Origin: Streptomyces roseolus
GTDB taxonomy: Bacteria > Actinomycetota > Actinomycetes > Streptomycetales > Streptomycetaceae
Assembly: GCF_014649855.1 (NCBI RefSeq)
Contig: NZ_BMTV01000012.1
Location: 124,001 to 188,000, forward strand
DNA length: 64,000 nt
Direction: 5' to 3'
Of the stretch, positions 15,950 to 23,646 are shown in pieces. Under the pieces are notes generated by a model, which saw only the letters and a program-made list of their open reading frames with translations, was not told the DNA's origin and did not search any database. Position numbers and translations under genes: made by a program. Within the stretch, counting starts at the first letter, position 1. Every line of letters begins with the position of its first letter.

Positions 15950-18286
15950 TCAGTCCTTGGGGCTGAACGTGGCGAACGCCGTCTCGCGCAGCGTCCGGCA
16001 CTCCGCGCCGTCCCACTCCTCGGCCTTGCAGCTGACCATGATCGAGTAACCGTGCTTCGCGTCCACCTTGAAGCCCCGGTTGAGGACGTGGACGCGCATG
16101 CCCTTCTGGGTCCGCTCGAACTCCCAGTCGGCGACGGTCGGGTAGCCCTTGTACGAGACGGAGTCGACGCGGATGTGCTTGTAGGCGGTGCTGCTGGCCC
16201 GGACGGCGCCGACGGCGGCGAGCCAGGCGGCCCTCGCGTCGTCCTTGGGGCTGGCGTTGAAGTCGACCTGGACGCGCGGGAAGCCGCCGCTCTCGCTCCA
16301 TATGGCGCCCCCGCTGTAGCCGTCTATGGGGCGCATGGAGAAGGAGGCGGGCATGGCCATGGAGAACTTGAAGCGGTCGTTGGTGACCACCGTGTAGCCG
16401 GCCGGGAGCGCGGCGCCGGTGCCGGTGCCGCCACTGGGCTTGGTGGTGGGCGTGGTGCCGGTCTGGCCGGTGGACGCGCCCGTGGCGCCGTTCGTGCCGT
16501 TCGCCCCGCCGTTGTCCGAGGTGCCGGTCTCACCGGGCCGGGAGCCGCCCTGCTCGGTGGGGTCCCCCGACGCGCCGCCCTTGCCGCCGTCGGTGCCGGA
16601 GCCGCCGTCGCCGCCGTCGCCGCCTGCGGTGGCGCCGGCCGAGGCGGTGGTCTCGCCGCCCTTGCCCTCGGAGCCCTTGTCGTCGCCGTTCAGGGAGACG
16701 GCGAGGATGGTGCCGAGGAGGGCGAGGACGGCGACCGCGGCGATGATCACCAGGGTGCGCCGGGGGACGACGTCGGTGAGCGGGGCGCGGGGCGGGGCCG
16801 GCCGGGAGCCGCCCCGGTCGGGCACGGGCCGCTGCCCGCCCTGCTCGCGCGGCTTCTCCTTGGAGCGGTCCTTCGCCTTCGCCTCGGCCTTGGCGGCCGC
16901 GGCCGCGTTCCGCACGGAGGCGAGGGCGCCCCGCACCCGCTCGGCGGCGGGCTCGGGGGCCTTCTCCTGGGCGACGGCCGTGGCCTCCGGGCCCCGCTCG
17001 GGGCGGGTCGGCAGCGGAACGATCCTGGTCACCTCGGGCGAGGGCTCCGGCGCCGCCTCGGGGGCGTCGAGCACGGCGCGCAGCAGCACCCGGGCACCGG
17101 CGTCGTCGAGCCGCTGCGCCGGGTCCTTGGCGAGCAGCCCGTAGATGACCTGCTCCAGCTCGGGGCCCGCGTTCTTCGGCGGGTCGACGGGCTCGGTCAT
17201 GACGGCGGTGAGGGTCGCGATCGCGGAGCCCTTGTCGTACGGCGGGGAGCCCTCGACGGCCGCGTAGAGCAGACCGCCGAGCGACCACAGGTCGGCGGCG
17301 GGGCCGGGCTTGTGGCCGCGGGCGCGCTCGGGGGAGATGTACGAGGGGGCGCCGACGAGCATGCCGGTGGAGGTGATGGAGGGGTCGCCCTCCACCTGGG
17401 CGATGCCGAAGTCGGTGAGGACGACGCGGCCGTCGTCGGAGATGAGGACGTTGGACGGCTTCACGTCGCGGTGCAGGATGCCCTCGCGGTGCGCGGAGCG
17501 CAGGACGTCGAGGATGGCGAGGCCGACCTCGGCGGCGCGGCGTGGGGTGAGGACGCCGTCCTCGCGCACGGCGTCGGCGAGCGACTTGCCCTCGATGAGC
17601 TCCATGACGATCCAGGGGCGGTCGTCCTCGTCGACGACGTCGTAGACGGTCACGGCGCCGTTGTTGCGGATCTTGGCGATGGCCTTGGCCTCGCGCAGGG
17701 TCCGGGTGATCAGGCGGCGCTTCTCGTCCTCGTCGATGCTGTTGGGGAAGCGGAGTTCCTTGACGGCGACGGTGCGGCCGAGGGTCTCGTCGACGGCGCG
17801 CCAGACGGTGCCCATGCCGCCGCGGCCGAGGAGGGCGCCGAGCCGGTAGCGGCCGGCGAGCAGCCGGCCCTCGGTCTCGGTGGCGGAGGAGGAGCCGGCG
17901 CCCTTGCGGAGCCGGTCGGCCGCGGGCCGCTGGCCGTCGCCGTCCCCGGCCCCGAACCCGGCCCGTCCGGTGGACGGCTCGGTGCCCGGCACCCGGTCCC
18001 GGGGCGCGGCCGGGGCCCGCTCCGACCGCGGGTCCGCGGACGTGCCGCCCGGGGACTTCGCGTCCTGGGGCCGCGCGTCCCGGGGCCCGGTGTCCTCGTC
18101 CCGTGCGTCCGGGGACTTCGCGTCCCGGGACGCCGCGTCACCCTGCCCGGCGCCTCTCGGCCCGGTGTCCCCCGGCGCGGTGTCCTGGAGCTTCGCCCCC
18201 TGGGGCTTCGCGTCCTGGGGCCTGGTGTCCTGAGGCTTCCCGTCCTCGGGCTGCGCCGTGTCCCGCGACTGCTCCGACTCCGACAT
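15950..18286 (-). CDS. Receptor-type Ser/Thr protein kinase with long disordered N-terminus
   Basis: A 778-residue kinase. The first 140 residues are low complexity, with repeated PQD(A/T)K and GPRD-like units. The kinase domain begins about residue 145: 'LLGRGGMGTVW', Lys176 in 'VAVKEL', 'LHRDVKPSNVLI' with Asp274, DFG at 292-294, 'SYISPERARG'. All catalytic residues are present. After an Ala/Lys/Glu-rich juxtamembrane stretch comes one helix ('TLVIIAAVAVLALLGTILAV'), a Gly/Asp/Ser/Thr-rich linker, and an outside domain opening 'AGYTVVTNDRFKFSMAMPAS', with two cysteines near the end. The ATG at 18286 has AGAGGGG ahead of it. It is the first gene of the three-gene leftward kinase cluster. Confidence 0.9.
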   Translation of the reverse strand: MSESEQSRDTAQPEDGKPQDTRPQDAKPQGAKLQDTAPGDTGPRGAGQGDAASRDAKSPDARDEDTGPRDARPQDAKSPGGTSADPRSERAPAAPRDRVPGTEPSTGRAGFGAGDGDGQRPAADRLRKGAGSSSATETEGRLLAGRYRLGALLGRGGMGTVWRAVDETLGRTVAVKELRFPNSIDEDEKRRLITRTLREAKAIAKIRNNGAVTVYDVVDEDDRPWIVMELIEGKSLADAVREDGVLTPRRAAEVGLAILDVLRSAHREGILHRDVKPSNVLISDDGRVVLTDFGIAQVEGDPSITSTGMLVGAPSYISPERARGHKPGPAADLWSLGGLLYAAVEGSPPYDKGSAIATLTAVMTEPVDPPKNAGPELEQVIYGLLAKDPAQRLDDAGARVLLRAVLDAPEAAPEPSPEVTRIVPLPTRPERGPEATAVAQEKAPEPAAERVRGALASVRNAAAAAKAEAKAKDRSKEKPREQGGQRPVPDRGGSRPAPPRAPLTDVVPRRTLVIIAAVAVLALLGTILAVSLNGDDKGSEGKGGETTASAGATAGGDGGDGGSGTDGGKGGASGDPTEQGGSRPGETGTSDNGGANGTNGATGASTGQTGTTPTTKPSGGTGTGAALPAGYTVVTNDRFKFSMAMPASFSMRPIDGYSGGAIWSESGGFPRVQVDFNASPKDDARAAWLAAVGAVRASSTAYKHIRVDSVSYKGYPTVADWEFERTQKGMRVHVLNRGFKVDAKHGYSIMVSCKAEEWDGAECRTLRETAFATFSPKD
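18002..18253 (-). repeat. Low-complexity repeats in the kinase N-terminus
   Basis: Codons 12-95 encode degenerate repeats of five to ten residues (DTRPQDAKPQGAKLQDT and similar). The matching DNA blocks resemble 'tcctggggcttcgcg'. The product is a disordered charged tail ahead of the kinase domain. Confidence 0.6.
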
Positions 18287-18483
18287 GCGTCCCCTCTGCG
18301 TTCCCTGATCTCCGCCGCGCCCGCCGCACTCCACACGCTGCGGCAACCCGCCCTGGAAGAGAGGCCATTGTCCCTCACCTCAGGACGGGCGGCGCCCCCG
18401 GGTCCGTACTCCGGTATGACGACGCGCCACACGCGCCCCCGGGTTCCCCCTCGTCACGAACGCTCCGTCAGGCGGAGCCCCCG

Positions 18484-20190
18484 TCAGATCGGGACGATGT
18501 CGGGCGCACCGAGCCGTGCGGCGTCGGCCGTGAGGTCGTCGGGCTGCCGCTGCGACTCGCGCTCGGCCTCGACCCGCTTCTCGTAGTGCTCGACCTCCCT
18601 CGCGATCTGGCCCGCGTCCCAGCCGAGGACCGGGGCCATGAGTCCGGCGGCCTCGCGCGCGCTGCGGGTGCCGCGGTCGAAGGTCTCGATGGAGACCCGG
18701 GTGCGGCGGGTGAGGACGTCGTCGAGGTGGCGGGCGCCCTCGTGGGAGGCGGCGTAGACGACCTCGGCGCGCAGGTAGTCGTCGGCGGCGGCGAGCGGTT
18801 CGCCGAGCGAGGGGTCCTCGGCGACGAGCGCGAGGACTTCCTCGGCGAGGGAGCCGTAGCGGTTGAGGAGGTGTTCGACGCGGACGACGTGGAGGCCGGT
18901 GCGGGCGGCGATCCTCGCCCGCGCGTTCCACAGCGCCCGGTAGCCCTCGGCGCCGAGCAGCGGGGTGTCCTCGGTGACGCAGGGGGCGACCCTCTGGTCC
19001 AGTCCGTGGACGGCCTCGTCGACGGCGTCCTTCGCCATCACCCGGTAGGTCGTGTACTTGCCGCCCGCGACGACGACGAGGCCGGGGACCGGGTGGGCGA
19101 CGGTGTGCTCGCGGGAGAGCTTGCTGGTGGCGTCGGACTCGCCGGCGAGCAGCGGGCGCAGGCCCGCGTAGACCCCTTGGACGTCGTCGCGGGAGAGCGG
19201 GGTGGCGAGCACCGTGTTGACGTGCTCCAGGAGGTAGTCGATGTCGGCGCTGGAGGCGGCGGGGTGCGCCTTGTCGAGGTCCCAGTCGGTGTCGGTGGTG
19301 CCGATGATCCAGTGCCGTCCCCAGGGGATGACGAAGAGGACGGACTTCTCGGTGCGCAGGATGAGGCCGGTGGTGGAGTGGATCCGGTCCTTGGGGACGA
19401 CGAGGTGGATGCCCTTGGAGGCGCGGACGTGGAACTGGCCGCGCTCGCCGATGAGGGCCTGGGTGTCGTCGGTCCACACCCCGGTGGCGTTGACGATCTG
19501 CTTGGCCCGGATGACGTACTCGCCGCCGGTCTCGACGTCCTGGACGCGGGCGCCGACGACCCGCTCGCCCTCGCGGAGGAATCCGGTGACCCGGGCCCGG
19601 GCGGCGGCGAGGGCGCCGTAGGAGGCGGCGGTGCGGACGAGGGTGAGGACGAAGCGGGCGTCGTCCATCTGGGCGTCGTAGTACTGGAGGGCGCCGGTGA
19701 GGGCGTCCCCGCGCAGGCAGGGGGCGACGCGGAGGGCGCCCTTGCGGCTGAGGTGGCGGTGGACGGACAGGCCCCGGCCGTGGCCGGAGGAGACGGACAT
19801 GGCGTCGTACAGGGCGACGCCGGAGCCGGCGTAGAGCCGCTCCCAGCCCCGGTGCTGGAGGGGGTAGAGGAACGGCACCGGTTTCACCAGGTGGGGGGCG
19901 AGCCGCTCCAGGAGCAGGCCGCGCTCCTTGAGGGCCTCGCGGACCAGGGCGAAGTCGAGCATCTCCAGATAGCGCAGTCCGCCGTGGATGAGCTTGCTGG
20001 AGCGGCTGGAGGTGCCGGAGGCCCAGTCGCGGGCCTCGACGATGCCGGTGGAGAGTCCGCGCGTGACCGCGTCGAGGGCGGTGCCGGCGCCGACGACGCC
20101 GCCGCCGACCACCAGCACGTCCAGCTCGCGCTCGGCCATGGCCGCGAGCGCCGCGGCGCGCTCGGCGGGTCCCAGTGTCGCTGTCCTCAC
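18484..20190 (-). CDS. glpD: Glycerol-3-phosphate dehydrogenase, FAD-dependent
   Basis: Oxidises glycerol-3-phosphate to dihydroxyacetone phosphate at the membrane, passing electrons to quinone. 568 residues. The FAD loop is 'LDVLVVGGGVVGAGTALDAV' near residue 22, followed by the family segment 'SGTSSRSSKLIHGGLRYLE', the substrate region 'IHLVVPKDRIHSTTGLI', and 'PWGRHWIIGTTDTDW'. The C-terminal DAO_C helical domain is complete. A GTG at 20190 with GGGAGG upstream fits the family's start; an in-frame ATG far upstream (20427) would add non-homologous sequence. No glpF, glpK or gylR-like regulator is adjacent. A short inverted repeat (GCTCCG/CGGAGC) follows the stop and may act as terminator. 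Confidence 0.93.
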   Translation of the reverse strand: MRTATLGPAERAAALAAMAERELDVLVVGGGVVGAGTALDAVTRGLSTGIVEARDWASGTSSRSSKLIHGGLRYLEMLDFALVREALKERGLLLERLAPHLVKPVPFLYPLQHRGWERLYAGSGVALYDAMSVSSGHGRGLSVHRHLSRKGALRVAPCLRGDALTGALQYYDAQMDDARFVLTLVRTAASYGALAAARARVTGFLREGERVVGARVQDVETGGEYVIRAKQIVNATGVWTDDTQALIGERGQFHVRASKGIHLVVPKDRIHSTTGLILRTEKSVLFVIPWGRHWIIGTTDTDWDLDKAHPAASSADIDYLLEHVNTVLATPLSRDDVQGVYAGLRPLLAGESDATSKLSREHTVAHPVPGLVVVAGGKYTTYRVMAKDAVDEAVHGLDQRVAPCVTEDTPLLGAEGYRALWNARARIAARTGLHVVRVEHLLNRYGSLAEEVLALVAEDPSLGEPLAAADDYLRAEVVYAASHEGARHLDDVLTRRTRVSIETFDRGTRSAREAAGLMAPVLGWDAGQIAREVEHYEKRVEAERESQRQPDDLTADAARLGAPDIVPI

Positions 20191-20454
20191 GGCTGCCGCC
20201 TCCCGTCGTCGTGTGGCGTCCCGGTGTCCCTCGTCGTCGCGGTGACGAACCGGACCGCCCTCGGTCCGGCTCCCCGTCCCGATTCTGGACCGGTCCGGCG
20301 GCTTCGGCCACCGCCCCCGTGCGGACCTGTGGATAACACTCGGCGACCTTCGATCATGCAATGCCGCATATCGGTCATATTTACTCCTAGTCTGACATTG
20401 ATTACCTGTTGCGTACGCAGCGGACAACGGCTACCGGGAAGGACGGCACACCTC
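20191..20454. other. Divergent intergenic region between glpD and the nucleotide-sugar dehydrogenase
   Basis: 264 bases without a gene. A relatively A/T-rich core (20330-20410) holds ATGC-N6-GCAT (an imperfect dyad near 20355) and a TAGTCT that could be a rightward -10. No confident -35 was found. Confidence 0.35.
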
Positions 20455-21693
20455 ATGCCCGCAGACCTCGCCGTCATCGGCCTCGGCCACCACGGACTCC
20501 CCCTCGCCCAGGCCGCGACCGCCGCGGGCATCGCCACCGTCGGCTTCGACACCGACCCCCGGCCGGTCGCCGACCTGGCCGCGGGCCGCCCCCCGGTCGA
20601 CGGCTCCCTCACCGCCTCCGACATCCGCCGCATGCTCTCCGGCGGCTTCCGCGCCACCACCAGCCCGGTCGAGCTCGGCCGGGTCCGCACCGCCGTCCTC
20701 TGCGCCCCCACCCCCCTCGGCCCCGACGGCGCCCTCGACCTCACCGCCGTCGCCGACGCCGCCCGCGCGCTCGCCGCCCGGCTCCGCCCGCACACCACCG
20801 TCGTCCTGGAGTCCCCCGTCCCGCCCGGCACCACCGAGGGCCTCCTCCGCGAGCTCCTGGAGGACGGCTCCGGCCTGCGGGCGGGCCGCGACTTCCACCT
20901 CGCGTACTCCCCCGGCCGCCTCGACCCCGGCACCCGACCCGGCCCCGCCGGCGTCCCGAAGGTCATCGGCGGCCTCACGCCCGCGTGCACCGAGTCCGCC
21001 GCCGCCTTCTACGGACGCTTCACCGACAAGGTGGTACGCGCGCGTGGCCCCCGCGAAGCGGAGACGGTCAAGCTCCTGGAGACCAACTTCCGGCACGTCA
21101 ACATCGCCCTCGTCAACGAGATGGCGGTGCTCTGCCACGAACTCGGCGTCGACCTCTGGGACGTCATCCGCTGCGCCGAGACCAAGCCCTTCGGCTTCCA
21201 GGCCTTCCGCCCCGGCCCCGGCGTCGGCGGCCACGGCGTCCCCGTCGAGCACCTCGGCGCCCACGGCCCCCTCCGCCTCGTCGAACTCGCCGGCCAGGTC
21301 AACCAGCGGATGCCCCGCTACGTCGTCCAGCGCGCCGCCGCCCTCCTCAACGAGCACGGCAAGTCCGCCCGCGGCGCCCGGGTCCTGCTCCTCGGCATCA
21401 CGTACAAGCCCGACCTCGCCGACCGCGAGGGCTCCCCCGCCGACGAGATCGCCGGCCGGCTCATGGACCTCGGCGCGGCGGTCAGCTTCCACGACCCGCA
21501 CGTCCCCGACTGGCGGGTGCGCGACCTCCCCGTCCCCCGCGCCGACTCGCTCTACGAGGCCGCCGCCCAGGCCGACCTGACCGTCCTGCTCCAGCACCAC
21601 CGCGTCTACGACCTCCAGGGCCTCGCGGTGAAGGCGCAGCTCCTCCTCGACACCCGCGGCGCCACGCCCGCCGGTACCGCGCACCGCCTCTGA
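20455..21693 (+). CDS. Nucleotide-sugar dehydrogenase family protein lacking the catalytic cysteine
   Basis: A 412-residue member of the UDP-glucose/UDP-ManNAc dehydrogenase family. Its NAD loop is 'AVIGLGHHGLPLAQAA', the middle domain has 'SPGRLDPG' and 'ETVKLLETNFRHVNIALVNE', and the C-terminal domain has 'VLLLGITYKPDLADREGSPA'. The nucleophile motif, normally GPGVGGHC-x-PVD, reads GPGVGGHGVPVE here: Cys is Gly and Asp is Glu. A normal two-step oxidation to the uronic acid is therefore doubtful. It may bind NDP-sugar, work as a one-step dehydrogenase or have another role. The ATG at 20455 has GGAAGGA about 11 bases before it. No glycan gene is adjacent. Confidence 0.85.
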   Translation: MPADLAVIGLGHHGLPLAQAATAAGIATVGFDTDPRPVADLAAGRPPVDGSLTASDIRRMLSGGFRATTSPVELGRVRTAVLCAPTPLGPDGALDLTAVADAARALAARLRPHTTVVLESPVPPGTTEGLLRELLEDGSGLRAGRDFHLAYSPGRLDPGTRPGPAGVPKVIGGLTPACTESAAAFYGRFTDKVVRARGPREAETVKLLETNFRHVNIALVNEMAVLCHELGVDLWDVIRCAETKPFGFQAFRPGPGVGGHGVPVEHLGAHGPLRLVELAGQVNQRMPRYVVQRAAALLNEHGKSARGARVLLLGITYKPDLADREGSPADEIAGRLMDLGAAVSFHDPHVPDWRVRDLPVPRADSLYEAAAQADLTVLLQHHRVYDLQGLAVKAQLLLDTRGATPAGTAHRL

Positions 21694-21788
21694 GGCACAG
21701 GTAACGGGTGGGCCACTGTCGGAGCGGGCTGCTAGTGTCCGGCCCCATTGGTCGCACGCCCGTGCGGCATCCGTCTTGGGGGACCACC

Positions 21789-22346
21789 ATGAGCCAGCCC
21801 GTTCCGCCGCCCGGCAACCCGTACGCCCAGGGCGTCCCCGGCCAGCAGCCCGCCGGCCAGAACCCGTTCGGCCCCGGCGCGCCCCAGCAGCCCGGCCAGA
21901 ACCCGTTCGGCGCCTACCCGCCGGCGCCCGCGCCAGCCCCCCGCCGGAACAACGTCGGCCTCGGCATCCTCGCCGCCGTCGTCGCCGCGCTGGTCACGGC
22001 CGGCATCTACGGCGCCATCATGGGCGGCGTCGAGGCCGAGATCGGCTGGGCCGCCGTCGGCGTCGGCTTCGCGGTCGGCTTCGCCGCCGGCAAGGTCGGC
22101 GGCAGCAACCCGGTCCTGCCGATCGTCTCCGCGCTCCTCTCCCTCGGCGCCGTCTACCTCGGCCAGCTCGTCGGCATCGCGGTCTTCCTCACCAAGGACT
22201 ACGGCGTCTCCTTCACCGACGTCTTCTTCCAGGACTTCGGCGCGCTGATGGACCTGTGGAGCGAGGCCAAGGAGCCGCTGACCTTCCTGTTCCTCGCGCT
22301 CGGCCCCATCGCCGCCTTCTCCGGCGCCAAGAAGGCCGCCGCCTGA
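21789..22346 (+). CDS. Membrane protein with Pro/Gln/Gly-rich N-terminus
   Basis: A 185-residue product. The first 50 residues are a cytoplasmic low-complexity tail with two QNPFG units. Four hydrophobic segments follow, opening 'LGILAAVVAALVTAGIYGAI' and closing 'FLFLALGPIAAFSGA'. The tail style (PPPGNPYAQ) is common in actinobacterial membrane proteins of unknown role. The ATG has GGGGGA 6 bases before it. It is a single gene ending at a bidirectional terminator. No function is claimed. Confidence 0.75.
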   Translation: MSQPVPPPGNPYAQGVPGQQPAGQNPFGPGAPQQPGQNPFGAYPPAPAPAPRRNNVGLGILAAVVAALVTAGIYGAIMGGVEAEIGWAAVGVGFAVGFAAGKVGGSNPVLPIVSALLSLGAVYLGQLVGIAVFLTKDYGVSFTDVFFQDFGALMDLWSEAKEPLTFLFLALGPIAAFSGAKKAAA

Positions 22347-22360
22347 TCCGCGCGGAGACG

Positions 22361-22400
22361 CGCGAGGGGCCCCGCACCGGTCGGTGCGGGGCCCCTCGCG
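22361..22400. terminator. Bidirectional terminator between the membrane protein and guaB3
   Basis: A perfect 18-base-pair stem (22361-22378 with 22383-22400) with the four-base loop GGTC, between two convergent genes. Confidence 0.85.
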
Positions 22401-22416
22401 TGCGTACGGGGACGCG

Positions 22417-23541
22417 TCAGCGGCGGTGCTGCGAGTCCGCGACGGTGACCTCGACGCGCTGGAACTCCTTGAGCTCGCTGTAGCCCGTGGTGGCCATCGC
22501 GCGGCGCAGGGCGCCGAAGAAGTTCATCGAGCCGTCGGGGGTGTGCGACGGACCGGTGAGGACCTCCTCGGTGGTGCCCACGATGCCCAGGTCGACCAGC
22601 TTGCCGCGCGGCACGTCCTCGTGGACGGCCTCCATGCCCCAGTGGCGGCCCTTGCCGGGCGCGTCCGTGGCGCGGGCCAGCGGGGAGCCGATCATGACGG
22701 CGTCGGCGCCGCAGGCGATGGCCTTCGGCAGGTCGCCGGACCAGCCCACGCCGCCGTCGGCGATGACGTGGACGTACCGGCCGCCGGACTCGTCCATGTA
22801 GTCGCGGCGGGCCGCGGCCACGTCGGCGACGGCGGTCGCCATCGGGACCTGGATGCCGAGGACGTTGCGGGTGGTGTGCGCGGCGCCGCCGCCGAAGCCG
22901 ACCAGGACGCCCGCGGCGCCGGTCCGCATCAGGTGCAGGGCGGCGGTGTACGTGGCGCAGCCGCCGACGATGACCGGGACGTCCAGCTCGTAGATGAACT
23001 GCTTCAGGTTCAGCGGCTCGGCGGCGCCGGAGACGTGCTCGGCGGAGACCGTGGTGCCGCGGATGACGAAGAGGTCCACGCCCGCGTCGACGACGGCCTT
23101 GGAGAACTGGGCGGTGCGCTGCGGGGAGAGCGCGGCGGCGGTGACGACGCCGGAGTCGCGCACCTCCTTGATGCGCTGCCCGATCAGCTCCTCCTTGATC
23201 GGAGCGGCGTAGATCTCCTGCAGACGGCGGGTGGCGGTGGCCTCGTCCATCTCGGCGATCTCGTCGAGCAGCGGCTGCGGGTCCTCGTACCGGGTCCACA
23301 GGCCCTCGAGGTTCAGCACGCCGAGGCCGCCGAGCTCGCCGATCCGGATGGCGGTCTGCGGGGAGACGACCGAGTCCATCGGGGCGGCCAGGAAGGGCAG
23401 CTCGAAGCGGTAGGCGTCGATCTGCCAGGCGATCGAGACCTCCTTCGGGTCCCGGGTGCGCCGGCTCGGTACGACGGCGATGTCGTCGAACGCGTACGCC
23501 CTGCGGCCGCGCTTGCCGCGCCCGATCTCGATCTCAGTCAC
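22417..23541 (-). CDS. guaB3: GuaB3 family IMP dehydrogenase-related protein
   Basis: A 374-residue TIM-barrel protein of the IMPDH/GMP reductase superfamily without CBS domains, as is normal for GuaB3. It has 'FLAAPMDSVVSP' and the phosphate-binding 'VIADGGVGWSGDLPKAIACGADAVMIG'. In the catalytic loop, IMPDH has GPGSICTTR; here it is GGGAAHTTR, with His at the cysteine position and no Cys nearby. The cysteine forms the covalent XMP intermediate, so ordinary IMPDH or GMP reductase chemistry is in doubt. It follows guaB in the same direction but a hairpin separates them. ATG start with AAGG upstream. Confidence 0.88.
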   Translation of the reverse strand: MTEIEIGRGKRGRRAYAFDDIAVVPSRRTRDPKEVSIAWQIDAYRFELPFLAAPMDSVVSPQTAIRIGELGGLGVLNLEGLWTRYEDPQPLLDEIAEMDEATATRRLQEIYAAPIKEELIGQRIKEVRDSGVVTAAALSPQRTAQFSKAVVDAGVDLFVIRGTTVSAEHVSGAAEPLNLKQFIYELDVPVIVGGCATYTAALHLMRTGAAGVLVGFGGGAAHTTRNVLGIQVPMATAVADVAAARRDYMDESGGRYVHVIADGGVGWSGDLPKAIACGADAVMIGSPLARATDAPGKGRHWGMEAVHEDVPRGKLVDLGIVGTTEEVLTGPSHTPDGSMNFFGALRRAMATTGYSELKEFQRVEVTVADSQHRR

Positions 23542-23596
23542 GATGTGTGGCCTTTCCCTCTATGTCTGCGCCTACCAGTATCCCCGACACGCGCGC

Positions 23597-23629
23597 GAGG
23601 GGCGGCTCCGGCCACATGCCGGAACCGCC
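23597..23629 (-). terminator. Terminator between guaB and guaB3
   Basis: 14-base arms (23597-23610 with 23616-23629) around a five-base loop. On the leftward strand the single non-Watson-Crick position is a G-U pair, while on the rightward strand it is a C-A mismatch, so the hairpin is better formed in guaB's transcript. Confidence 0.7.
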
Positions 23630-23646
23630 CCCTGGGTCACGCGGTG

